This document shows, in pieces, positions 34,952-49,900 of a stretch of DNA of 64,000 nucleotides (position 1 is the stretch's first letter; the number at the start of each line of letters is the position of its first letter). The DNA is from Globodera rostochiensis (lineage: Eukaryota > Nematoda > Chromadorea > Rhabditida > Heteroderidae): positions 6,167,254 through 6,231,253 of the forward strand of contig JAEVLN010000001.1 in the NCBI GenBank assembly GCA_018350325.1. Direction: 5' to 3'. The translations under genes and the position numbers were made by a program. The notes under the pieces were generated by a model. It saw only the letters and a program-made list of their open reading frames with translations, made no database searches and was not told the DNA's origin.

Positions 34952-37587
34952 AACAATTAATTGATTGATTATTAATTACATTGATCAATCAATCACTTCT
35001 TAGACAATTAATTTTATTGTTCTGTTGGAGACGGACGGATAGGCGGACAGAGACACTTTTACTTTTCAAATGAATGAGAATAAACTAAAAATGTGCTGAA
35101 ATGAATGAGTTTTCTCGCAGAATTATGGACATGGACAAACAAAAAGGCGATGGACTGCTTGGGACTGCTGCTGCCGCCTTGGAGAGAGAATAAACGAATA
35201 TTGGTTCGTCCCCTGTCCGATTATGATGGATGAACGAAGGTGAATGAGTCAGCAGGTGGTCGTCGTCGTCGTCGGAGTGTTGGTGGAGGAGGGCGATGGT
35301 GGATGGGGGGAGGCGGGGGGGGGGGGAAGGCTGCTCCAAAAATGGCGGCGGCGCGAACGATTGGAGAAGAAATTGGCAAGGAAAGGGGGAGTGGGAGGGG
35401 GGGGAGGTGTCCCCTCGGGCTCTTCGTCTTTGGGGGAGGGGGGGGCGGTGTCCCCTCGGGGGCTCCTCGTCTTTCTCGCCGCTCTCTCCCCGTCGTCAGA
35501 GGCATCACAAAAAGTTTCCGCCGCAGCCACCTCTTGTTGAATGAGGGGGGGGGGGAATATTATTGTTTGATTGGGAAAGACGATTGGGAAAGACGAAAAT
35601 GATGGGGGGGGGGGTGATGACATTGGCGCGAGAAGAGAGGGGATTCGGGTCAGAAAGTGGGCGACAATCGAATCACCCCGGGGGGACGACGATTGGTGGG
35701 GACTCCTTCCTCCCCCCCCCCCCCCCCCCTATTGCCCCTCCCGAAGTCAGTCCATCCAATTTTTCGGACGGACATTGGGGGAGGCGGGGGGGGGGGCAAC
35801 TGACTCATTCAGCCGCCGACGCCGCCGTCATTCACCGCAGGCGCTGTCATTCCCAACAATTTTTCATCGACGGCTTCCGATCTGACCAGCGGCGGCGGCG
35901 GCAGTAGCGGTGGCGGCTGAATGGGTTCTTTTACAGCTTCCACCATTGGCTAAATTGGTTTTGTGCCGCGGGGGAAAATGTCATCGATCCAATTTTTGAT
36001 CATTAGAACAAATGCGACGAACAATTGGGGGGGGGGGGGGGAGGGGAGGCGGGGGGCTTAGATATATTTATTTGCCCTGCTCAATGAGGCCAACAGCCAT
36101 TTGCTCCCCTCCGGGGTTCCCTCCCCTCCCATCTGACGGCCGATGTTTGGGACGGACATTCGGTTCCGCCTTCTTTTCCCTGCCCCTTCCCTTCCTTTTC
36201 CGCTCGTTCGTTCACCTTCGCCTCGCCGATGACCACAGCCACAGCAAAGGTCCGTCCGTCCCCCCCCCCCCCCCCCGGCGCCGCTGAGAGTCCGTCGCTG
36301 CTCGTCCCGTCCGTCTGCTGTTCGTTTGTTTGTGTTTTGGAGATGATAGGGAAAAGAAAACGCCGGGGGGGGGGAGAAAACGCCGGAGGGGGGGGGGGGG
36401 GGAGAAAACGCCGGGGGGGGGGGGAGGGTTTCGCTTTTTGACATTGGCGGCGAGCAAAAACAAACAAACGGCGATTACACCACTCAACAAACTCTCGCAT
36501 TGCATGAGAGAGAAATACGTTTGATCCGCTTTTTGCAAACCACAAAACGGGGAAATTTTAGACAGGTAAAAGATACAAAACAAAAATTTGTGTTGATAAA
36601 ATACACGTAAATTTGGACGAATAAAATTCAAATTAAGGTACACCTCATTAATGGGAACTGATCGATTGATTGATTGAAATGATCAGAGAACATACAAAAT
36701 GATTGAAGGGGAAAGTTTTTTGGTGAAAGTTTAGAGGTCGAAGGACATTGGGACTCCTCCCACCATCAGATCTGCAGCAGATGATTAGCCTCATTTGTAG
36801 GAAATGTAGTTTATTAAATCACAAATCGAAATCCGCCTCCAAATCATATATCATTCGACTCCCCTCAGCCTCTAAGCCAAGAATCTGAAAACATTTTTGC
36901 GCAAAAGCAATTATGAAGAAAGTTATAAGCCTTGGACTGAAGTGTCCCCGTTCAATGGGGCTTAATGACGAAATGGTTGCCAGCGCATAAAAATAGCCAG
37001 CAAAATTATTGTCATATTAGCCAAAAAAACCAATTTGTTGATTTTTGCAAAATAAGCCTTAGACAGAAATGATGGCTTTTTTGCTTGCCAAATGCGGGCT
37101 TTTGAACATTTCATCGCCGGAAGCACTGAATTTAAAATATCGTTCGATTGACTTTTAATCGAAGCGATTGTTTTGTTACTTTCGTCGTAATTTCGAGAAC
37201 GAAAAAATAAAAGTTTGGGAAAGAAGCACAAAACACAAAGGCAGAGACAGAATAGAGAAAGAAAGGGTGAGAAACAAAGAAGCGGGGAAATTATAATGAT
37301 TTTTAGAATTCGAATTTTTATATAAATCGAATTGCTTTCATTTTTTTGACAAAAAGGAGGTTTTATGAACAATTCTTGCATTTCTGGTTATTTTTGTGCT
37401 TTGAATGTCCAAAAAATGGGATAAAGCCTCTTTTTGTCGTTTGTTTGTTGAAGCAAACAGTCAAAAACTTCCAAATTCTACTGTTCTTATCATTTAAGGT
37501 TAATATTTGAAAAAATATATAATATTTTTAGCTTATTGTTGCCTGAATTATATAGACTTTTGTTTTTGCGACTCACATTGAATCGAC
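34952..37587. other. Intergenic region rich in poly-G/poly-C tracts
   Basis: This spans the RIN 5' side and the upstream side of the DNAJA-like gene. A possible minus-strand exon near 35953-35837 reads PMVEAVKEPIQPPPLLP with an acceptor TTTAG and a GTGAAT donor. It might be a further RIN 5' exon, but this is weak. Between 35310 and 36425 there are more than ten G or C runs of 8-18 bp. Positions 36700-37560 are AT-rich; I looked there for a J-domain (HPD motif) and found none. Confidence 0.4.
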
Positions 37588-39254
37588 ATGGCATTTCCAG
37601 GTGCCGACAAATTATTTTTTTCCGATTATTTTTATAATCGGACACAACCATTTAGGTGGACGCGGTGGAGGAGGCCATGAAGAACTTTTTGAAATGCTCA
37701 ACGGCGGCGGCGGCATGGGCGGCATGCCCTTCTCGCTGGGCGGCGGCGCGGGCGGCGGCGGACTGTTCCAGCAGATGTTCGGCGGGGGCGGCAGGCAGCG
37801 TGCGCGAAAGGGCGAGACAACCGTTCAGCCTATGCCCGTTACGTTGGAGGATTTGTACAAGGGCAAGACGTCCAAATTGCAACTGACCAAGAAAACGCTT
37901 TGCAAGGCGTGCAACGGGTGAGTGGACGAGCCAAGCCCGCCCCGAACAGTCAGTCAGTGCATGGACAAAACATTGTTCAGAATTGGCGGCAAACAAGGCT
38001 CAGTCCGGCATTGTGAGCGTTGCCATGGAAGCGGCAAAATGTTGATCACACGACAGATTGGGCCGGGAATGATCCAACAGATGGCGGGACGTTGCGACAA
38101 ATGCGCAGGCGAAGGTTGTTGTACTTTTTGAGCGTCTTTTTAGAACGACTTTTTTTTAAAATTTTAATATTGTTTAATAATTCAGGAGAGATTGTCGATG
38201 AGAAGGACCGATGCAAAAAATGTGTTGGGAGGAAAACGGTGCAGGAGCAAAAGATCATCGAAGTGAAAATCACTCCGGGAATGCGCGAGAATCAAAAGAT
38301 TGTCTTCTACGGGGAGGGAGACCAGGAGCCGGGCATTGAGCCTGGCGATGTGGTGTTGGTCATCAAAACGAAGCCGCACGAGCAGTTCGAGCGGAAAGGC
38401 GACGATCTCTTCATGAAAAAGTTGGGCTACATTTGTTTTTGGTGAATTTTGGCAAATGCTGCCTTCAAATTCAGGACGATCAGTCTTGCAGACGCATTGT
38501 GCGGGTTCACAACGGCCATCAAACATCTCGACGGAAGACAACTTGTCCTTATGACGATGCCGGGCGAAATTATAAAGCCAGGTAAAAGCTGCCATCATTT
38601 GGAGTGACAAACAAAAATTCATTTGTTCAACCAGTACTTACTGCTGGTGAAAAAATGTTGAGAAATTTCTAGGTTAAATTTTTATTGAAAATTTTGGGGT
38701 TTTGAGGGTGAGGCGTTTCGCCGTTCCCCAAGTCCACATGATGACGACGTTTTTTCCTTTAGAGTCTATTCGAAGCGCCATGCAAGAGGGAATGCCCAAG
38801 CCAAATTCTGCCGATCGCGGAAATCTCTTCGTCATTTTTGATGTGAAATTTCCCAAGAAGCACTTTTTGGATTCTGAGGACAAATATAATGTAAGTTCAA
38901 GCAGTGCTATCTACAATCTCAATTTTATTAAATAAGAAATAATCCAATCGCTCGCTTAGTCGTGGGTTGGGATTGATGGTACTTTTCCAAAAAAGAACGA
39001 GTCCACAAAAATTAAAAGTTTTTTTGTACAATTTTTAGAAGTTGTTGTCTTTGTTGCCGCCTCGTCCTGACCCGCCGATGGAGATGACGAACACGGAAGT
39101 TGAGGAAGTGACGTTGGCCGAGTTCGACACGCACCGCTACGATCGCGGCTCGGGCGGGGCCGGGGCTCGCGAGGCGTACCACGACGACAGCAGTGACGAG
39201 GAAGGGGCGACGGGGTCGGGCGGGGCACAGCATGTGCAGTGTCAGCAGCAGTAA
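37588..39254 (+). CDS. DNAJA-type Hsp40 co-chaperone lacking a recognisable J-domain
   Basis: Type I Hsp40s hand clients to Hsp70. Seven exons join in frame to 364 residues: 37588-37600, 37656-37917, 37981-38114, 38186-38420, 38475-38581, 38763-38890 and 39039-39254. After MAFPG comes a Gly-rich segment ([16 protein letters not shown]). [19 protein letters not shown] and a complete four-repeat zinc finger follow ([33 protein letters not shown]). The substrate domain shows [19 protein letters not shown] and [10 protein letters not shown]. The C-terminus HVQCQQQ looks like a CaaX farnesylation site, as in DNAJA1/2. The N-terminal J-domain (about 70 aa with HPD) is absent, and the preceding 1.5 kb shows none. 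Either it is truly J-less, or the first exons lie far upstream or were lost. It is the first of four close same-strand genes. Confidence 0.88.
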
Positions 39255-39387
39255 AACTCGAAGGAGGACGGGCTAAAAGCGCATCGGGATGATGTTGACA
39301 TTGCATACCGGCGATAACGCTTTTCTCTTTTCTTTTCTTTTTGATACACGAAATTGATAAAGAATCTGGAATTTGTGTAACAGTTAA

Positions 39388-40304
39388 ATGCACTCGTTGG
39401 AACTAATTCGACAATTTACTTTCGAGATTAAAAGCGCTTTTAATTTGTATTTAAAAAATCTAAGATTGTCACAAATGGAATTAGCGAAAAAATCTAACAG
39501 TTCGTTGAACATTGCAACTGCAAAGCCCAGTTTGGCTCCAATCGCCGAGCAGGAAGAGTGTGAATGCGATCGACAGCAGTCGACATCATCGTCTTCACCC
39601 GCTGCCAATCAGCAGCAATGGGTTGAAGCAGTACAACACAGACCGTATCTTAAGGGAATGCCGAGAATGGTCCGACTGAGGCGGAAGCGACGGGAAGACC
39701 CATTTGGGACGCTGATTCAATCGACGAAGAAAATGCGGCTCAATGAGCCGGGCCACTCGCAGGCGGACCATATTGGAGCAGCAGATGACGGGTTGGTGGG
39801 CACAATTGCAAGAAGTTCTGTTGCTGCCAGTGAGCGAATGTCAAAGGGCGGTCAGAATGTGACCCAAATGGAGGGTGTACTGTTCGCGGAGGACGACGAA
39901 GACCAATTGTTGTTCTATTATGGAGGGCAGGACGAGGAGGGCGACGAGTCGGACGCGGACGGGTATGATGACGAGTCGGACTCGAACGCGGAGGACTACT
40001 ACAAGAATGAATATCCGGACGAGGACCAAGGCAACTTTATCAATTTTGCGGACAAAGTGCGCACCAACGAGTACGAGAATGACTCAACGAGTGGGGAGGA
40101 CAATTTTGGTCGGTTTGCATTTGCTCATCAAAGCGATTGACAAAAATGGGACAATTCGAACACATAGATCACTACGGAGACGAGCCGACCAAATACCGAA
40201 ACTATACATACGCGGAGGACGACGACGTGGACGGGGACGGGTTCATCTTCGGTGGAATGATTTCGGCCAGAACGAAAGCGGACAGTGAGGACGAAAGCGA
40301 TTGA
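39388..40304 (+). CDS. iwr1: Iwr1/SLC7A6OS-type RNA polymerase II nuclear import factor
   Basis: Iwr1 binds assembled RNA polymerase II in the cytoplasm and carries it into the nucleus. Two exons (39388-40108 and 40168-40304) give 285 residues. The N-terminal third has a basic stretch (MVRLRRKRREDPFGTL). The Iwr1 signature is the acidic block DSNAEDYYKNEYPDED, a close match to the SNAEDYYRNDYPDE-type consensus of the family. The second exon adds DHYGDEPTKYRNYTYAEDDD and an acidic C-terminus. Reading through without splicing would stop at 40140. The intron (donor GTCGGT, acceptor CACATAG) restores the phase. It starts 133 bp after the DNAJA-like gene and ends 464 bp before the RNA polymerase II subunit RPB11. 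Confidence 0.8.
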
Positions 40305-40768
40305 CCGGGGGGGGGGACAAGAGAAAAAGATCAAAATGATGCCGCGAATTATTTATAATTCACAGTCGTTTTTGGCTCGGTGCTTTTCTCTCACAATCAT
40401 TTTTTGGTGTATTAGCCGCTTTTTGTTTTTTTGTATTTCACATTAAGCTGTTGTTTTCCCCCCTCACATTTCGAGTTTAAGCGATGAGTTTAAATTTTTT
40501 TGAAAAAAGAAGCTAAAGAGAATTTGTCGCGGCTAACTAACAGCTTCATACTCTCGTACTTGGTATTCTTCACTTCAATTTTCCCAGCAAAACGATCACA
40601 CTTGGCCCTCCAACAAACAAAAATCTCTCTACGTTCTGACAGCAAAATGAACTTTAACTGAACGTTCATTAGTGATGTTTTGTTTTCATTGTTTAATTAA
40701 ACGAAAAGAATATTTCTTTCTCTCATTTAATTGTCAGGAAATGGTCACATAATTTTGTTTCCAAATAA

Positions 40769-41445
40769 ATGAACACCCCGGCTTCCTATGAGCCGTTTTT
40801 GTTGGCGGATGGTGAGAAGAAAATTGTGATAGAGAAGGACACAAAAGTGCCAAATGCGGCCGTCTTCACCTTCAACAAGGAGGACCACACGCTCGGCAAC
40901 CTCCTCAAGCAGTAAGTTTGTTGGTAATGCATTAAGTTAATTTGAGAGAAAAAGATCGGGGTACCCTTTTGTAAATCAAAAAAAACAAATCTGAACATTT
41001 TTATTAATATCGTAAAATCTTAAAAAATTGCGTAACCCTCCCATTCCTAGAAAGCTTCAAAAAGATACCCGTATTTTTAAAAATTAAATTTTGGGGGTTT
41101 TAGGAATGCACAAAATAAGTGGTTTGGTGAACAATATATGCATTTACTAATGAGTCTTAATTAGTTCTAATTGTCACATTTTAGTCAGCTCCTCAAAGAC
41201 CCGAAAGTGCTCTTCGCCGGCTATCGAAACCCGCACCCATTGGAGCATAAAATTCTGCTCCGGATACAGACAAATCCGGAGACAACGCCGGTGGACGCGT
41301 TGAACAACGCCATGGAGGATTTGGTCGCGGAGTTTTCACTGTTGGAGGAACGATTTCGTGTACTGTTCCAAATTGAAGTTGACGCCGCACTTAAAACTAA
41401 ATTGCTCATTTTCAGGACGCCATAAGAGAGAAGCGAGAAGAATGA
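40769..41445 (+). CDS. rpb-11: RNA polymerase II subunit RPB11 (POLR2J)
   Basis: RPB11 pairs with RPB3 to seed assembly of RNA polymerase II. Three exons (40769-40911, 41185-41359, 41416-41445) give 115 residues, the usual length (human 117). Start [18 protein letters not shown], then [20 protein letters not shown] with the GNLLK block, [20 protein letters not shown] and FSLLEERFR followed by DAIREKREE. Every part aligns with the family and nothing is missing. It follows Iwr1 and precedes the DEAD-box gene by 175 bp on the same strand. Confidence 0.96.
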
Positions 41446-41620
41446 ATTTTTCCATTTGAAAAAATGTTTTGTTTTTTTTGATTTTGCTTTTGATAAAAAT
41501 GAAAACAAATACTAATTGCTGTCATCTGATCGATCGGTCACTTTATTCTTACAATAATTATTTTTAAATTAAACAGAATTTAGTGTTTTTTTGCTCTTTA
41601 GCACTTTTTGTCAGACAACG

Positions 41621-45839
<4,219 letters not shown>

Positions 45840-46994
45840 TAGCGCCGAGAAGATATTTTTGAAAGGCGACGAAACAACGGAAATTTAATAATAAAAAAGA
45901 ATTTGTTTTTGTTGCTTTTTCTCAGCTGCTGTCTTTTCCCGTCCTCCTTCGTTTGTTTGTTTGTTCGGGCCCCAAATGTGTTTGTTTACAAACATCATTT
46001 TTATTTATCAATTTGGTAGATTTTTTTTTGTTTTTTTTGTTTCTCGACACATTCGCGCGCTTAAATTACCTCTCTTCTTTCATCTTCAAATTTTCACATC
46101 ATTCCAACAAAGCTCAGGTGTGTTTTTATATCGTCGTTCAAATTTGTTGTTTTTTTGTATTCATTCTGTTGCCCTGCCCCCAATTCTGTTGCTGTTGCTG
46201 CTGTTGCTCCCCCACATAGTCAGGGTACAACAGCAGCAGCACGTACTGACTGCAAAAGTGTGGCATGCCGTGCCGTCCGTCCGTCTCTTTTCTCACTTTG
46301 ATGTGTGTGCTCAATTTGATACTTTCTTTCTTTCATTCATCGCCTTTCCCTCCGTCCGCTCGCCGGGCCGCGCTTTATCTTTCGTAAAAACATAATTTTC
46401 AAGAATTAAAAGTCTGAGGCACATTTTCCATTTTTGTGAGTTCGGGTCCCCGCCCCCTCCCCCCATTCAATTAGCGCTTTCTCAGACGGCAGAATGACGC
46501 GAAGGGATGGAGGAGATTATCAATCCGTCCCCTACGGCGCTGAGGGATTTGTTGCCCCCCCCCCGTGGCCATTCCCTCGACCAATCAATCGGCTTCTCGT
46601 CTCTCCGCTTCCCAGCAAATTCCACGTTTTTCCAAAGCCCCCCCCCCCCTCAAAGCGCATTCATTCGTAACAACCGAAAACATTCAAAGCGCCGCCGGCC
46701 GACTTTTGGGGAGAGAATTGGAAATTTCGGTGGAAAATAAAGTGGCACAGCGGGGGGGGGGGGGGGGGCTTTATTTTGAAGTGTCCCCGCGTCCGCAATT
46801 CCGCAGAATATTTAATTTTAAAAATGTCAAAAAAATTCAAATAGCTTTGGGATAGGGACATTTGACGTCAATTTACCCTTCCATTCCACTTTCAAATTTC
46901 CTTCAAAAAAAAATGCTAATGATATACAAAACATTCCCCCCTTAAGGAGCAAAAGGGTCGGCCTCTCCCCCGTCCATTGCCTCCGGACAAATAA
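45840..46994. other. Intergenic region between the DEAD-box and EF-hand genes
   Basis: AT/T-rich 3' sequence with an AATAAAAAAG site near 45889, then C/T-rich sequence with poly-C (46555-46564, 46638-46649) and a long poly-G (46752-46769). Short ORFs on both strands look like shadows of simple sequence. A start of the EF-hand gene upstream of 46995 is not excluded. Confidence 0.4.
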
Positions 46995-49900
46995 ATGTTC
47001 CCCTCGGGCGTTGTTCCATCGGCGGCCGCGTTGCCCGGCGGCGTCGTACCCCAACAACAGAAATCGCCGCCAAAAGTTGCACAACCCCAACAAAAGGCGT
47101 TCAAAAAGGCCAAAGACCGACGTGCCTCGCGGGTTCGACTGCCCCAATTCATTTTCACTTCGCCGGCGGATTCCTCGCGCGAGCCGAGCCCCGGGGGCGG
47201 GGACAGCGGGACGGAACAGCACAAAATTCTGAAGGTCGTCGGGTGAGTGAAGCGACGCGATGTGCACAAGTTGAAGTCACTACTGCTCGGGGCCGATCAG
47301 AAACATCCGGGGCTTTTGGGCAGTGATTAGCTGATCAGACCGACCGGGCAGTGATTAGCTGATCAGACCGACCGGGCAGTGATTAGCTGATCAGACCGAC
47401 CGGGCAGTGATTAGCTGATCAAACCGACCGGGCAGTGATTAGCTGATCAGACCGACCGGGCAGTGATTAGCTGATCAGACCGACCGGGCAGTGATTAGCT
47501 GATCAAACCGACCGGGCAGTGATTAGCTGATCAGACCGACCGGGCAGTGATTAGCTGATCAAACCGACCGGGCAGTGATTAGCTGATCAGACCGACCGGG
47601 CAGTGATTAGCTGATCAGACCGACCGGGCAGTGATTAGCTGATCAGACCGACCGGGCAGTGATTAGCTGATCAGACCGACCGGGCAGTGATTAGCTGATC
47701 AGACCGACCGGGCAGTGATTAGCTGATCAGACCGACCGGGCAGTGATTAGCTGATCAGACCGACCGGGCAGTGATTAGCAGCTGATCAGACCCGACCGGG
47801 CCAGTAGTGAAAGCTGATCAAACCGAGCCGGCAGTGATTAGCTGATCAGACCGACCGGGCAGTTGATTCTGATCAAACCGACCGGGCAGTGATTAGTCTG
47901 ATCAGACACCGGGCAGTGATTAGCTGCAGCCCGACCGGGCAGTGATTAGCTGATCAGACCGACGGGCCAGTGATTAGCGGATCAACCGACCTTCAGTGAT
48001 TAGCGGATCAAACCGACGGGCAGTGATTAGCTGATCCGAACACGGGCATGTGATTAGCTGATCAAACCGCCTGCGTAATTAGCTGATCAGAGCGACGGGC
48101 TGCATTAGCTGATCAAACGACCGGGGCAGTGATTAGCTGATCAGACCGACCGGGCAGTTTAGCTGATCAGACGACCGGGCAGTGATTAGTATGATCAAAC
48201 CGACCGGGCAGTGATTCTGATTCAGACCGAAAGGCAGTGATTAGCTGATCAGGGACCGGACGGCAGTGATAAGGTGGGGGGATCAAACGAACCGGGCCCC
48301 AGTGTAGTGTTAGCTGATCAGATCCGACCGGGGTGCTTAGTCTGATCTGACGACCTGTCCGTGCAATGATTAGCTGATCATACCGACCGTGCAATGATTA
48401 GCTGATCAGAACCGACCGGGGCAGTGATTAGCTGATCATACCGACCGGAGTGATTACTGATCATACCGGCAATGATTAGCTGATCAAACCGACCGGGCAA
48501 TGATTATTATCAACAGACCGGGCAGTATTTAGCTTATCAGACCACCGAGCAGTGATTATCTGATGGACCGACCGGGCAGTGCTTATCTGATAGGACCGAC
48601 CGGGCAGTCATTAGCTGCTCAGCGTGATTAGCTGATCAAACCGACCGGGCAATGATTAGCTGATCAGACCGACCGGGCAATGATTCGCTGATCATACCGA
48701 CCGGGCAATGATTAGCTGATCAGACCGACCGGGCAGTGATTAGCTGATCAGACCGACCAGGCAATGATTAGATGATCATACCGACCGGGCAGTGATTAGC
48801 TGATCAGACCGACCAGGCAATGATTAGATGATCAAACCGACCGGGCAATGATTAGCTGATCAAACCGACCGGGCAATGATTAGCTGATCAGACCGACCGG
48901 GCAATGATTAGCTGATCAGACCGACCGGGCAATGATTAGCTGATCAGACCGACCGGGCAATGATTAGTTGATCAAACCGACCGGGCAATGATTAGCTGAT
49001 CAGACCGACCGGGCAATGATTAGCTGATCAGACCGACCGGCAATGATTAGCTGGTCCGACTGGGCAGTGATTAGCTGATCAGACCGACCGGGCAATGATT
49101 AGCTGATCAAACCGACTGGGCAATGATTAGCTGATCAGACCGACCAGGCAAATGATTAGATGATCAAACCGACTGGGCAATGATTAGCTGATCAAACCGA
49201 CTGGGCAGTGATTAGCTGATCAGACCGACCGGGCAATGATTAGCTGATCAGACCGACCGGGCAATGATTAGCTGTTCAGACCGACCGGGCAGTGATTAGT
49301 TGATCAGACCGACCGGGCAATGATTAGCTGATCAGATCGACCGGGCAATGATTAGCTGATCAGATCGACCGGGCAATGATTAGCTGATCAGACCGACCGG
49401 GCAATGATTAGCTGATCAAACCGACCGGGCAATGATTTTCAAAATTTTTTGCCCAATTATAAATTTTTTACAAATTTCGGCATTTTTAATGCTCAAGTTT
49501 TTAGGAACTAAAAATTCTGCCCTAATGATGAAATGGTAAAAGATTTCTTTGTTTATTTGCCATCATCTTTAACTTTCGAGTTTTTGGGGGGGGGGGAGGG
49601 AGGGAATGTATTTATTTATGCCACGCAAATCGTTGGCACCGCGGGGATGGCATTTCTGCTGACTTTTTGCCTAAAAAGCATCCCCCAACCAAAAAAAAAA
49701 AATCGGTTTTCAGCGCCCCCCGTCGCCAACTCTCCGAGCACACGCTTTTGCGCCCTTCCGTCAGCTTTCTCAGCTCAAAAAACATGGTGGACGAGTCGGC
49801 ACGCCGGCGCCATTCCGGACAGGACGGCACAAATCAACAGCGAGTGCCATTTGGCGTCGGTTGGAAATGGAAATTAAAAATAAAAAAAATGGAAAATGGC

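Noticed and set aside
35221..36643. Multiple ORFs rich in Gly, Pro or Arg
   Set aside because: They are products of poly-G/poly-C tracts with no family similarity. They mirror each other on opposite strands.
36962..37381. 139-residue minus-strand ORF upstream of the DNAJA-like gene
   Set aside because: AT-rich, Ile/Phe/Lys-biased composition, no domain, no splice context.
47290..49435. CRISPR array
   Set aside because: Direct repeats of fixed length are present but there are no unique spacers. The whole 28 bp is repeated, the DNA is clearly eukaryotic, and no cas genes are present. It is an intronic minisatellite.
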